Assembly (NCBI GenBank): GCA_035630295.1
Contig: DASQKY010000020.1
Span: 109,046-173,045 of the forward strand
Direction of reading: 5' to 3'
From: Acidimicrobiales bacterium
Lineage (GTDB): Bacteria; Actinomycetota; Acidimicrobiia; Acidimicrobiales; Iamiaceae
Length of the DNA stretch: 64,000 bases
In this document: piece after piece, positions 25,579 to 34,068 of the stretch
Layout: each line of letters starts with the position of its first letter
How positions within the stretch are numbered: position 1 is the first letter of the stretch
The notes under the pieces: model-generated
The model's input: only the letters and a program-made list of their open reading frames with translations
The model's database searches: none
What the model was told of the DNA's origin: nothing
Program-made: the position numbers and the translations under genes

Positions 25579-26181
25579 GTGAGCGAGCCCGCCGAGCGCG
25601 AGGCCCGCACGGCGGCGGCCATCGACGCCGCCAACGCCGAGGACCCCGACACGGTGGTGATCGACGGCGAGGCCCGGCCGTTGCAGCAGGCCCTGGGCCG
25701 GGTGGCGGCCGAGTGGGTCGACCGCCTGGACCCGTCGGCCACCGCCGTGCAACGGCTGGCGGCCCGGGCCCACCACCTCCGCCGGTGGGAGCGGCCCCGC
25801 TCCGCCTACCCCGAGGGCCGGGCCGGGTACCTGCGCTGGCGCGCCGCGGCCAAGGACCGCCACGCCGAGGACCTGGGCGCCCTGCTCCGCCAGCACGGCT
25901 GGAGCGACGACGACGTGGCCGGGGCCCAGGCCCTCCTGCGCAAGGAGGGCCTGGGCCGTGTTCCCGCCACCCAGGTCCACGAGGACGCCGTCTGCCTGGC
26001 CTTCCTGGCCGTGCAGCTCGACGCCGCCGTGGATCTCATGGGCGAAGCGAAGACCGTGGAGGTGCTCCGCCGGACCGCCCGGAAGATGAGCCCGGAGGCT
26101 CTGGCCCGAGCGGCCGAGCTGCCCTACAGCCCCCGGGGCCGGGCCCTCCTGGAGAGGGCCCTGGCCCCGGACGGGGGCTGA
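25579..26181 (+). CDS. DUF4202 domain protein
   Basis: Soluble 200-residue protein of a conserved family without known function. Typical segments are RAHHLRRWERPRS, YPEGRAGYLRWRAAAK, and HEDAVCLAFLAVQLD. The histidine/aspartate spacing (AHH, then HxxD/HED) resembles HD-type phosphohydrolases, which is only a suggestion. It starts with GTG 4 bases after the preceding small gene and ends 9 bases from the convergent secreted protein gene. Confidence 0.75.
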   Translation: MSEPAEREARTAAAIDAANAEDPDTVVIDGEARPLQQALGRVAAEWVDRLDPSATAVQRLAARAHHLRRWERPRSAYPEGRAGYLRWRAAAKDRHAEDLGALLRQHGWSDDDVAGAQALLRKEGLGRVPATQVHEDAVCLAFLAVQLDAAVDLMGEAKTVEVLRRTARKMSPEALARAAELPYSPRGRALLERALAPDGG

Positions 26182-26190
26182 CGGGCAGGT

Positions 26191-28062
26191 TCAGATGCCG
26201 GCCTGGGCGGTGGCCACGATGGCCGATCGGACGGCCGAGGGGACCCGACCCAGCACCGGGACGAAGTCGGCGGCCACGACGTTCCGCTCGGTGGTGTTGG
26301 GGGCACGCCCCAGCACCGCGTCGTAGGCCAGGGTGGCCTGGTAGCGAGTGCCCTCCTGGGACCGGATGATGGCGATGACGAAGTTGGGGACCGACGTGGC
26401 GCCGGTGTTCAGCTGGTTGACCCAGTAGTTGTAGGCCGAGGTGTCGACGGTCCGGCCCAGGAACCGCAGGTAGACCTGGGGCACGATGGTGCTGGCCGCC
26501 GGGTGGTCGTCCCGGAACTCCCCGCTGTTGACCAGGGCGCCGGCCAGGTTGTCGTAGCTGCGGCCCCCGGTGGCCAGCCAGCCGGCCCAGTAGGTCTGCT
26601 CGTCGGCGCTGGCCGACCGGTCGAGGACGGCCTGGTAGGCCTCCCGCACCGTGCCCTTGCGGATGTTGGTGACAGCCGTGGCATTGGCGGTCCGGAGGGC
26701 GGCGATGAGATCAGGCACCGTCTTGTTCCGGTTGCGGAGCTGGTCGGCCCAGTAGTTGCGGTCGGTGGTGCCCGGGGTCCAGCCCACCGCGGCCTGGTAG
26801 GTGCGGCTCACGTAGTCCCGCAGCTGGTCCAGGGCATCGGTCCGCAGGTCGACGGCCACCAGCCGGATCTGGCCCTCGTACTCCTTGTCGAAGGGGGGCG
26901 AGTAGCCGGTGTTCCGGACGAAGTCCTCCCGGTAGTAGCTCATGACGACGACGCTGCCGTCGCTGGAGCCCAGCTCCGGGTGGAGGCGGAAGGCACGTTC
27001 GTCGGTGTCCGAGGGCTCGATGTCGACGAAGGGGTCGAAGTTGCCGGGGCTGGCGTCGAAGCCGGTCCAGGGGCCCACCGGGCTGTCACCCAGCACGAAG
27101 CCGGCCTGGTTGTCGAGCTCGGTGATGGCCAGGTACTTGTCCAGGTGGGCGTTGTACATGACCGAGGGGCTGCCGCCCAACGGGTTGAAGTTGGACAGGG
27201 GCGCAGTGGCGTTCTGGTCCTGCGTCCAGCTGTCGCCGTCCCAGAACCGGACCGCCGACCGGGTGCCCGGGGTGGACAGCGGGATGCGGGCCACGCCGGT
27301 GGGGAAGTTGAACCCGCCGGCGTTGGCGTCGGGGCACTGGGGCCGGTCGTCGAGGACGGCGTAGAAGTAGATGTAGCCATCGGTGGGGTCCAGGAAGGGG
27401 ATGCCCCACTGGCACTCGTCCGGCCCGAACAGGGGGGCGTCGGGCGGCGTCACCCGGTAGGCGGTGGTGGCCCCGGGGTTGACGGTGGCCAGGCCGACCT
27501 GCTCGCTGCCGGGAGCGAGGGCGTTGGTGCCGGCCTGGAAGTAGGCCCGCTTGTAGTACACGAGGCCCGACGCCGTGCCCCCCCGGGGGATGACCGACGA
27601 CGGCCAGATGGCGAAGCGGCCCATGCTGCCCTGGTTGAAGGGGGCCTCCATGGTCGGGTGGTAGGGGATGAGGTCGTGGTCGGGCACGCCGGTGCTGTCC
27701 AGGTCCTCGGACAGCCGGTAGTAGGAGGGCAGGTTGGTGGCCCCGGTGTTGTGGAGCATGGGCGCGCCGTCGTCGTCCGGTGCGCCCAGCGGGAACATGG
27801 TGTCGCCGTAGGCCCACAGCGACTGGTCCCCGACCAGGCCCGAGGCCCCGGCGTCCCGCCCGGTGATGCGGGCCGGGTCCTGCAGGGGCCCGAGGTCGTA
27901 GGCCAGGTAGTGGTCGGCGGCCTGGGCGACCGGCGCCGTCGGTCCGATGACATCAAGCACCGGCAAGGCCGTCAGGCCGAGGACCGCAGCCAGGATCGTC
28001 CGCCGAGTCCGGGCGCGCGTGGTGGTGGCCCGGGATGGTCCCGGGCGCGTGGATCTGAACAT
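26191..28062 (-). CDS. Secreted DUF4185-like protein with C-terminal DUF4214 repeats
   Basis: Exported 623-residue protein. It has an arginine-rich signal peptide (residues 1-48, cleavage after VAQA), a beta-propeller-like middle of about 370 residues (GDQSLWAYGDTMF, PSYYRLSEDLD, DPTDGYIYFYAVLDD) resembling the DUF4185 or glycoside-hydrolase 43-like fold, and about 190 C-terminal residues of DUF4214 units (YQAVLDRSASADEQTYW, YLRFLGRTVDTSAYNYW, YDAVLGRAPNTTERN). DUF4214 often accompanies surface-polysaccharide proteins. A sugar-binding or hydrolytic role is plausible, but no catalytic residues can be named. The ATG has a weak GGGGAAAG ahead. Confidence 0.75.
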   Translation of the reverse strand: MFRSTRPGPSRATTTRARTRRTILAAVLGLTALPVLDVIGPTAPVAQAADHYLAYDLGPLQDPARITGRDAGASGLVGDQSLWAYGDTMFPLGAPDDDGAPMLHNTGATNLPSYYRLSEDLDSTGVPDHDLIPYHPTMEAPFNQGSMGRFAIWPSSVIPRGGTASGLVYYKRAYFQAGTNALAPGSEQVGLATVNPGATTAYRVTPPDAPLFGPDECQWGIPFLDPTDGYIYFYAVLDDRPQCPDANAGGFNFPTGVARIPLSTPGTRSAVRFWDGDSWTQDQNATAPLSNFNPLGGSPSVMYNAHLDKYLAITELDNQAGFVLGDSPVGPWTGFDASPGNFDPFVDIEPSDTDERAFRLHPELGSSDGSVVVMSYYREDFVRNTGYSPPFDKEYEGQIRLVAVDLRTDALDQLRDYVSRTYQAAVGWTPGTTDRNYWADQLRNRNKTVPDLIAALRTANATAVTNIRKGTVREAYQAVLDRSASADEQTYWAGWLATGGRSYDNLAGALVNSGEFRDDHPAASTIVPQVYLRFLGRTVDTSAYNYWVNQLNTGATSVPNFVIAIIRSQEGTRYQATLAYDAVLGRAPNTTERNVVAADFVPVLGRVPSAVRSAIVATAQAGI

Positions 28063-28220
28063 GATCTTTCCCCTTGTTCCGCTCTTGTGCTCTGGTCGAG
28101 CAGGCAGGGCTTACCCGAGGAAACATTGCGAAATCTGCGCGAACTGCGGGAACTGGCCGGGGCGACCGCCGTTCCTGGGCGGTGACTTCGGCCATGGAGG
28201 GCAGGTCAGGGCCGCCCCTC

Positions 28221-28240
28221 ACTCCCATACCAATGGGAGT
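28221..28240. promoter_or_regulatory. Perfect inverted repeat upstream of secreted protein
   Basis: ACTCCCAT ACCA ATGGGAGT, eight paired bases around four. It lies about 160 bases upstream of the DUF4185 gene start and 110 bases past the end of the XRE regulator gene. It could be an operator or the regulator's terminator. The 28063-28350 gap is less GC-rich than its surroundings and has no supported gene. Confidence 0.45.
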
Positions 28241-28350
28241 GGTAACGGCACGTCTTCGCCATCGCGACGGCACGGGGGCCCGGCTCCTTCGGTGATCGAA
28301 GGCGGCGGACGGGTGTAGCAATCGGACAAAGACCCTGGGCCAGGGTGGGC

Positions 28351-28608
28351 TCAAGGCTCCTTGGGCCAGGGGAAGATGCAGCCCGGGTTCACGCCCAAGG
28401 CGTGGGCCAGTTGCAGCTTGACCCGGTCGTGGGGGCAGGCTTCGCCCCGCTCGACCTTGGAGACGCTCTGCTGGGCCACACCGGCCAGGTCGGCCAGCTG
28501 GGGTTGGGTGAGCCCCCGGGCCCGGCGCGCCTCACGCAGCCGCGTACCCCACAGCTTCAGGGGAACGTCCGGCGTGCCGGGAGGCGGGGGCCGTCTCGGT
28601 CCCCTCAT
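28351..28608 (-). CDS. XRE-family transcriptional regulator, copy 1
   Basis: DNA-binding protein of about 85 residues with a single helix-turn-helix domain: LWGTRLREARRARGLTQ, LADLAGVAQQSVSKVERGEA, ending FPWPKEP. It is a close paralogue of the regulator at 28917 (identical blocks GLTQPQLA, AQQSVSK, ERGEACPHD), and the two face away from each other. The ATG at 28608 is chosen to match the length of its partner; the frame stays open further upstream. It lies head-to-tail upstream of the secreted DUF4185 gene and may regulate it. Confidence 0.75.
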   Translation of the reverse strand: MRGPRRPPPPGTPDVPLKLWGTRLREARRARGLTQPQLADLAGVAQQSVSKVERGEACPHDRVKLQLAHALGVNPGCIFPWPKEP

Positions 28609-28857
28609 GACGGTCGACCGTGCGCGGTCATGCAGTTCCTCTTCCGTCCCGGCAAGGGGGCTTCTCCCTCCGCGTGAACTTGTCGCGTCGGCCGCTTGGC
28701 CGACTGAGCGGCGCATGCCTATGGCAATGAACCTTGCCGTCCGTGCGCGGCAAAGGTCTGGCAAGGGAGGAAGGCGAAAGGAGCCTGATCAGTCTCCTCG
28801 CATCCGCCCAATGGGCCCTGCCTGGAGCGCGCGCATGAGCCGCAATGTTGCTCTGCT

Positions 28858-28863
28858 TATACA
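28858..28863 (+). promoter_or_regulatory. Candidate -10 box for XRE copy 2
   Basis: TATACA in a locally AT-richer stretch (28840-28880), giving a leader of about 45 bases before the AGGAGG and GTG of the regulator. No convincing -35 was found. Confidence 0.35.
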
Positions 28864-28916
28864 GGGCTCAGTAGTCGCAGCGGCCGGGCGGTCGCTCTGG
28901 TTCGAGGAGGACCGCC

Positions 28917-29219
28917 GTGGGGGGCAGGATGCGAAGCGCCACGGGGGCCGGGCGGTCATCGACGGGACGGGGACGCCGTACGCCGGCGGTCCCCCTGCCC
29001 GACACGCTCGAGGTCCCCCTTCCCCTCTGGGGCACCCTCCTGCGGGACATGCGCCGCAACCGGGGCCTGACCCAGCCGCAGCTGGCCGAGCTGGCCGGCC
29101 TGGCCCAGCAGTCCGTCTCCAAGATCGAGCGCGGCGAGGCCTGCCCCCACGATCAGGTCAAGCTCAAGCTGGCCTACGCCCTGAGCGTCAGCCCCAGCAC
29201 CCTCTTCCCCTGGCCCTGA
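28917..29219 (+). CDS. XRE-family transcriptional regulator, copy 2
   Basis: A 100-residue helix-turn-helix protein paralogous to the one on the opposite strand: LWGTLLRDMRRNRGLTQ, LAELAGLAQQSVSKIERGEA, ending STLFPWP. About the first 35 residues are basic and differ from copy 1. The GTG start is fixed by AGGAGG at 28905-28910. The 300-base region between the two divergent copies is the likely shared operator zone; it contains no other supported gene. Confidence 0.8.
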   Translation: MGGRMRSATGAGRSSTGRGRRTPAVPLPDTLEVPLPLWGTLLRDMRRNRGLTQPQLAELAGLAQQSVSKIERGEACPHDQVKLKLAYALSVSPSTLFPWP

Positions 29220-29266
29220 CGCTCACGGCCCACGAGGCTGCGGCGGGCGCAGCCTGGGCCGCATCG

Positions 29267-29298
29267 ACGTTGACAACGTTATGTAACGGCGCCAATGT
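29267..29298 (+). promoter_or_regulatory. Promoter and operator of TetR gene
   Basis: A TTGACA -35 (29270-29275) and CAATGT -10 (29293-29298) are 17 bases apart, and the -10 ends 6 bases before the GTG. Inverted repeats ACGTT-GAC-AACGT (29267-29279) and GTTGACA/TGTAAC overlap the -35, as expected for TetR autoregulation. Confidence 0.6.
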
Positions 29299-29304
29299 GG
29301 ACGG

Positions 29305-29895
29305 GTGGCCAGCCAGGAGGAGCGCCGGAGCCAGACCCGCGGGGCCCTCCTGGACGCCGGGGCCGCCCTGTTCGCCGAGCGGGGCATCGCCGGCGCCTCG
29401 GTCGACGCCATCGCCCGGGCCGCGGGGCGCACCTCGGGCGCCCTCTACGACCACTTCGGCAGCAAGGAGGGCCTGCTGTTCGCCCTCCTGGAGACGTGGG
29501 CGGGCGACGCCACCGCCGTCATCACCGCCGAGCAGGCCGCGGCCGCCACCCTGGACGAGTGGGTGGCGGCCATGTGGCACGCAGTCGCCGATCCCCCCTC
29601 GGGCGACGGCCGGTGGATCGCCCTGGAGCACGAGCTGTGGAGCTACGCGGCCCAGAGCGACGACGCCCGCCGCTACCTGGCCCGCCGCTACCAGGCGGCG
29701 TGGGCCGGCATCGACGCCGTGGCCCGCGAGCGCACCGGCGCCGAGGTCGAGGTTCGGGTCGGCCCCGCCGTCATCGGCCTCCTCCTCGGCCTGGAGATGA
29801 TGCGCCGCCTCGATCCCGCGGCGGTGACCGACGAGCTCGCCGTCGCCGCCCTGCGGGGCGTGCTCACCTCCGTCCCCGACCGCACCCGGTCCTGA
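29305..29895 (+). CDS. TetR-family transcriptional regulator
   Basis: Repressor of 196 residues. The N-terminal helix-turn-helix is ALLDAGAALFAERGI, then SVDAIARAAGRTSGALYDHF, followed by GSKEGLLFALLETW. The ligand domain ends with LGLEMMRRLDP. It has a GTG start and its own TTGACA promoter with an overlapping inverted repeat, so autoregulation is likely. The nitronate monooxygenase gene begins 37 bases downstream on the same strand and is the natural target. Confidence 0.88.
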   Translation: MASQEERRSQTRGALLDAGAALFAERGIAGASVDAIARAAGRTSGALYDHFGSKEGLLFALLETWAGDATAVITAEQAAAATLDEWVAAMWHAVADPPSGDGRWIALEHELWSYAAQSDDARRYLARRYQAAWAGIDAVARERTGAEVEVRVGPAVIGLLLGLEMMRRLDPAAVTDELAVAALRGVLTSVPDRTRS

Positions 29896-29932
29896 CCGCA
29901 CCGGGTCCGACCGCCCTCCCCAGGAGCCCACC

Positions 29933-31063
29933 ATGCGCACCCCTCTCTGCGACGAGCTCGGCATCGAGTTCCCCATCTTCGCCTTCACCCACTGCCGGGA
30001 CGTGGTGGCCGCGGTGTCCAGGGCCGGCGGCTTCGGCGTGCTGGGGGCCGTCGGGTTCAGCCCCGAGCAGCTCGAGGTGGAGCTGGCGTGGATCGACGAG
30101 CACGTGGGCGACCACCCCTACGGCGTCGACATCGTCATCCCCGGCAAGTACGAGGGCATGGACGACGCCGACCCCGAGCACCTGGCCCAGGCCCTGCGGG
30201 ACATGGTCCCCCAGCAGCACCTGGACTTCGCCCGCGACCTCCTGGCCGAGCGGGGCGTGCCCGAGCTGCCCGAGGGCGAGTCCAACTCCCTCCAGCTCCT
30301 GGGGTGGACCGCGGCCACGGCCACCCCCCAGGTCACCGTGGCCCTCGACCACCCCAAGGTGGCCCTCGTCGCCAACGCCCTGGGCACGCCGCCGGCCGAG
30401 GTCATCGAGCGCATCCACGGCGCCGGCCGCAAGGTGGCGGCCCTGTGCGGCTCGCCCTACCAGGCCCTGAAGCACACCGACGCCGGGGTCGACATCGTCA
30501 TCGCCCAGGGCGGCGAGGGGGGCGGCCACACCGGTGAGGTCGGCTCCGTGGTGCTGTGGCCCCAGGTGGCCCAGGCCATCGCCCCCACCCCCATGCTGGC
30601 CGCCGGGGGCATCGGCTCGGGCCAGCAGGTCGCCGCCGCCCTGGCCCTGGGGGCCCAGGGGGTGTGGGCCGGCTCCCTGTGGCTCACCGTCGAGGAGGCG
30701 GACCTCCCGCCGGCCCAGCAGCAGCAGCTCCTCGACGCCACCTCCCGGGACACGGTGCGGAGCCGGTCCTTCACCGGCAAGCCGTGCCGCATGATCAAGA
30801 CGGAGTGGACCGAGGCGTGGTCGGCCCCCGATGCCCCGGAGCCGCTGCCCATGCCCTTGCAGTACATGGTGTCGGGGGACTGCGTGGCCCGCAGCCACCG
30901 CTACGCGGACCGGGCCCTGTCGGTGATGTTCAACCCGGTGGGCCAGGTGGTGGGCCAGATGAACCGGGTGGAGAGGACCAGCGCGGTGGTCCAGCGCCTG
31001 GTCGAGGAGTACCTGGAGGCGGTGGAGCGCCTGGACCGCCTCACCGCTGCGGCCAGCGCCTGA
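29933..31063 (+). CDS. Nitronate monooxygenase family protein
   Basis: FMN enzyme of the 2-nitropropane dioxygenase/NMO family, 376 residues, in a TIM barrel. The family motif with the catalytic histidine is AQGGEGGGHTGEVGS; KVAALCGSPYQALK and MLAAGGIGSGQQVAAALALGAQGV bind FMN. It may detoxify alkyl nitronates such as propionate-3-nitronate, although some members are enoyl reductases or unknown. AGGAG precedes the ATG. It is likely co-regulated with the upstream TetR gene. Confidence 0.85.
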   Translation: MRTPLCDELGIEFPIFAFTHCRDVVAAVSRAGGFGVLGAVGFSPEQLEVELAWIDEHVGDHPYGVDIVIPGKYEGMDDADPEHLAQALRDMVPQQHLDFARDLLAERGVPELPEGESNSLQLLGWTAATATPQVTVALDHPKVALVANALGTPPAEVIERIHGAGRKVAALCGSPYQALKHTDAGVDIVIAQGGEGGGHTGEVGSVVLWPQVAQAIAPTPMLAAGGIGSGQQVAAALALGAQGVWAGSLWLTVEEADLPPAQQQQLLDATSRDTVRSRSFTGKPCRMIKTEWTEAWSAPDAPEPLPMPLQYMVSGDCVARSHRYADRALSVMFNPVGQVVGQMNRVERTSAVVQRLVEEYLEAVERLDRLTAAASA

Positions 31064-31072
31064 ACGTCGCCC

Positions 31073-31792
31073 TCAGCGGGCCATGGCCGCGGCCCGTGTG
31101 TGTCGGAACCAGATGAGGGCCTCGGTGGCCGAGGGCACGGGCAACGCCGGGCGGCTGGCCCCGAAGGGCTCGTTCCCGAACCCGCCCCGGCGGGGATCCT
31201 CCCAGGGGGCCACGTACAGGTAGGGCTCGGGGTGGTCGTCGTCGCCGGGCGAGGCGCCGAAGGTGACCTCGTCGATGGAGCAGGCCACGTCGAAGTGCTC
31301 GGGCCAGAGCTGGATCGAGCCGATGCCCTCGTCGGGCCCGGCCCGGCCCGGCTCCGCCTCGGCCTCGGCCCGCAGGGCGGTGAGGGCCTCGTCGGTGGCC
31401 GCGAACAGGTCGGCCACCACCGCGGTGCTGGCCGGGTCGACCAGCAACCGCTGGGTCGGGGTGCCGTCGCTGCCCAGGTCGTAGATGTCGGCCGGGGCCT
31501 CGGCGGTGATGCCCAGAGCGGAGCGCACCGCCCCCAGGGTGGCCGGCGTGGTCAGGGGCACCCGTGTGACCGAACGCCCGTCCCGCTCGTCGACCACGTC
31601 CGTGCCGTCGACCCGCAGCCGGCGGGTGAAGCCCTCCGGGTGGGCGTAGGGGGGCGTGGCGAACCCCCCGGCGGCGGGGCGCAGGCCTATGCGGCAGGTG
31701 CGGTCGTGGAAGTCCGGCATGAGCACGTGCTCGGCGACCACGTGGAGTGTGCGGCGGGTGGCGGACAGGGCCCCCGAGTCGGCGGCAGCCAT
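31073..31792 (-). CDS. Conserved-looking hypothetical protein
   Basis: A soluble 239-residue protein I do not recognise. Notable segments are LHVVAEHVLMPDFHD, IGLRPAAGGFATPPY, QLWPEHFDVACSIDEVTFGASPGDDDHPEPYLYVAPWED, given here in parts: QLWPEHFDVA and EPYLYVAPWED. The H/D-rich middle could bind a metal. A good GGAGGAGA site precedes the ATG. It is convergent with the NMO gene (stops 9 bases apart). Confidence 0.6.
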   Translation of the reverse strand: MAAADSGALSATRRTLHVVAEHVLMPDFHDRTCRIGLRPAAGGFATPPYAHPEGFTRRLRVDGTDVVDERDGRSVTRVPLTTPATLGAVRSALGITAEAPADIYDLGSDGTPTQRLLVDPASTAVVADLFAATDEALTALRAEAEAEPGRAGPDEGIGSIQLWPEHFDVACSIDEVTFGASPGDDDHPEPYLYVAPWEDPRRGGFGNEPFGASRPALPVPSATEALIWFRHTRAAAMAR

Positions 31793-31899
31793 CGGTCTCC
31801 TCCCGGTGGGCGGTCGTGGCCGATGCGGACGGTACGCCAGGACACCGGGGATCGGGAACGTTCACCCGCTGGGGGAGTCACTTCTCCTCCGGGGGCCTA

Positions 31900-32637
31900 T
31901 CAGCCCGGGTCCAGGACCAGGACCACGGTCAGGCCGTCCCAGCCCTTGCTCCCCACCGTCTGGATGGCGGTGGCCGTCACCCGGGCATCGGCGGCCAGGG
32001 TGTCGTGGAGGCGGCGCACGCCCCGCACCCGGGGGTCGGTCGACGCCTCGTCGACCACCGCGCCGGCCCGCACCACGTTGTCCACCACGATCAGCGACCC
32101 GGGCCGCGACAGCCGCACGGCCCAGTCCACGTAGTCGGCGTTGCCCTCCTTGTCGGCGTCCACGAAGGTGAGGTCGAAGGGGCCCGCGCCCTCGCGGTGC
32201 AGGGCCCGCAGGCCCTCCAGGGCGGGCCCCACCCGCACCTCGGTGCGGTCGCCCACGCCGGCCCGGTCCAGGTTGGCCCGGGCCACCTCGGCCCGGGCCG
32301 GGTCGATCTCCAGGGTGACGAGCTCCCCGTCCGGCGGCAGGGCCCGGGCCAGCCAGATGGAGCTGTAGCCGCCCAGGGTGCCGACCTCCAGGATGCGGCG
32401 GGCGCCGACCGCCCGGGCCAGCAGTTGGAGCAGCTTCCCCTGGTTGGGGGCCACGTTGATGGCCGGCAGCCCGGCGGCGTCGCTGGTGTCGAGGGCGGCG
32501 TCGAGGGCCGGGTCGGGCTGGTGCAGGGTGCCGACCAGGTAGCGGTCGACCTCGTCCCAGCGGCCCTGGTGGGTGTCGGCCTCGCCCAGGTCGAACAGGG
32601 GCGTCTCGGCGGGACGGGACCGGGGCTGGCGGGGCAC
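31900..32637 (-). CDS. Class I SAM-dependent O-methyltransferase
   Basis: CCoAOMT/catechol O-methyltransferase-like enzyme of 245 residues. SAM and metal motifs are seen: ILEVGTLGGYSSIWLA, LVTLEIDPARAEVA, LTFVDADKEGNADYVDW and LIVVDNVVRAG. The acceptor is probably a catechol-like phenolic or natural product; the metal-binding Asp-Asp-Asn set appears intact. The GTG start lies 7 bases after a TACCGT box that is one half of a palindrome also serving the divergent glycosidase gene. Confidence 0.88.
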   Translation of the reverse strand: MPRQPRSRPAETPLFDLGEADTHQGRWDEVDRYLVGTLHQPDPALDAALDTSDAAGLPAINVAPNQGKLLQLLARAVGARRILEVGTLGGYSSIWLARALPPDGELVTLEIDPARAEVARANLDRAGVGDRTEVRVGPALEGLRALHREGAGPFDLTFVDADKEGNADYVDWAVRLSRPGSLIVVDNVVRAGAVVDEASTDPRVRGVRRLHDTLAADARVTATAIQTVGSKGWDGLTVVLVLDPG

Positions 32638-32643
32638 GGGCGG

Positions 32644-32655
32644 GACGGTACCGTC
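32644..32655. promoter_or_regulatory. Palindromic divergent promoter
   Basis: GACGGTACCGTC is a perfect 12-base palindrome. Read on each strand it yields TACCGT: on the minus strand 7 bases before the O-methyltransferase GTG, on the plus strand 24 bases before the glycosidase GTG. The two overlapping -10 boxes should exclude each other. Confidence 0.55.
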
Positions 32656-32678
32656 CCCGGGTCCGACGAGGAGGCACG

Positions 32679-34037
32679 GTGACGGCACTGCGACGCGAGG
32701 ACTTCGGCGAGGACTTCACCTGGGGGGTGGCCCACGCCGCCTACCAGGTCGAGGGGGCCTGGGACGCCGACGGCAAGGGCCCCTCGATCTGGGACACCTT
32801 CACCCACGGCGGGGGCCGGGTGTCGGACCGGACCACCGGCGACGTGGCCTGCGAGTTCTACGACCGCTACCAGGACGACCTGTCCCTGGTGCGCGACCTG
32901 GGCTTCGGGGCCCAGCGGTTCTCGATCTCGTGGCCCCGGGTCCTGCCCACCGGCACCGGCCGGGTCAACCGGGCCGGCCTCGACTTCTACTCCCGGCTGG
33001 TGGACGCCTGCCTGGAACGGGGGGTCGAGCCCTGGGTCACCCTCTACCACTGGGACCTGCCCGAGGCCCTCCACCAGCGGGGCGGATGGGCCAGCCGCGA
33101 CGTGGTCGACTGGTTCGGCGAGTACACGGGCGTGGTGGCCGACGCCCTGGGCGACCGGGTCACCCGCTGGATGGTGTTCAACGAGCCCAGCAGCTTCCTG
33201 CTGGCCGGCTACCTGACCGGCGTCCACGCCCCCGGGGTGCGCAGCCTCAACAAGTTCATGGCCGCCACCCACCACGTCAACCTGGCCCAGGCCCGGGGCG
33301 CCCAGGTGCTGCGCGATCGCGTGCCCGGGGCCGAGGTGGGCACCACCCACATCTTCACCCCGCCCGACGTGGCCGGCGACTCGCCCCGCCACCGCAGGGC
33401 GGCCCGGGCCTTCGAGGCCCTCGTCAACCGGGTCCACCTGGAGCCCAGCCTGGGCCTGGGCTACCCGACCGACGACGCCCCGCTCCTGAAGCGCATCGAC
33501 CGGTACCGCCGGGACGGCGACGACCAGGCGGTGCTGGTCGACTGGGACTTCCTGGGCGTGCAGTACTACCAGCGCCTGGCCGTCCACGCCCTGCCCGTCC
33601 CCGGGCTGGGCTTCCTGCCCTGGCCCCGGCGCGACCACAAGCGCTACGACATCACCGCCATGGGCTGGGAGGTCAACCCCCGCGGCCTGCACGAGGTGCT
33701 CCACCAGTTCCACGCCTACGGCAAGGTGCCCAAGCTGTACGTCACCGAGAACGGCGCCGCCTACCCCGACGAGGTGGTCGACGGCCGGGTCCACGACCCC
33801 CGGCGCATCGCCTACTACGAGGCCCACCTGGCCCAGGTGCTGAAGGCCAAGCAGGAGGGCGTGCCGGTGCACGGCTACTTCTGCTGGAGCTACTGCGACA
33901 ACTTCGAGTGGGCCGCCGGCCTGCGCCCCCGCTTCGGCCTCGTCCACGTCGACTACGCCACCCAGGCCCGGCTGGTGAAGGACAGCGGCCACTGGTTCAG
34001 CGCCCTCCTGGGTGGCGAGCTGGCCCCCCCCGGCTGA
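32679..34037 (+). CDS. Glycoside hydrolase family 1, beta-glucosidase-like
   Basis: Retaining beta-glycosidase of 452 residues. The N-terminal signature FTWGVAHAAYQVEGAW is typical of GH1; WMVFNEPSSF carries the acid/base glutamate and KLYVTENGAAY the nucleophile glutamate. HWDLPEALH and SYCDNFEWAAGL are also conserved. There is no signal peptide, so it acts on imported glucosides or glycans. GAGGAGG lies 4 bases before the GTG. It shares a promoter palindrome with the divergent O-methyltransferase gene. Confidence 0.93.
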   Translation: MTALRREDFGEDFTWGVAHAAYQVEGAWDADGKGPSIWDTFTHGGGRVSDRTTGDVACEFYDRYQDDLSLVRDLGFGAQRFSISWPRVLPTGTGRVNRAGLDFYSRLVDACLERGVEPWVTLYHWDLPEALHQRGGWASRDVVDWFGEYTGVVADALGDRVTRWMVFNEPSSFLLAGYLTGVHAPGVRSLNKFMAATHHVNLAQARGAQVLRDRVPGAEVGTTHIFTPPDVAGDSPRHRRAARAFEALVNRVHLEPSLGLGYPTDDAPLLKRIDRYRRDGDDQAVLVDWDFLGVQYYQRLAVHALPVPGLGFLPWPRRDHKRYDITAMGWEVNPRGLHEVLHQFHAYGKVPKLYVTENGAAYPDEVVDGRVHDPRRIAYYEAHLAQVLKAKQEGVPVHGYFCWSYCDNFEWAAGLRPRFGLVHVDYATQARLVKDSGHWFSALLGGELAPPG

Positions 34038-34068
34038 GCTGGCTCGAGCCAGGGAGGTCGGCTCAGCC
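34032..34068. terminator. Nested hairpin between convergent genes
   Basis: GGCTGAG (34032-34038) pairs with CTCAGCC (34062-34068) and encloses the palindrome CTGGCTCGAGCCAG (34039-34052). The stop codons of both convergent genes lie in the arms. A compact bidirectional terminator is likely. Confidence 0.5.
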
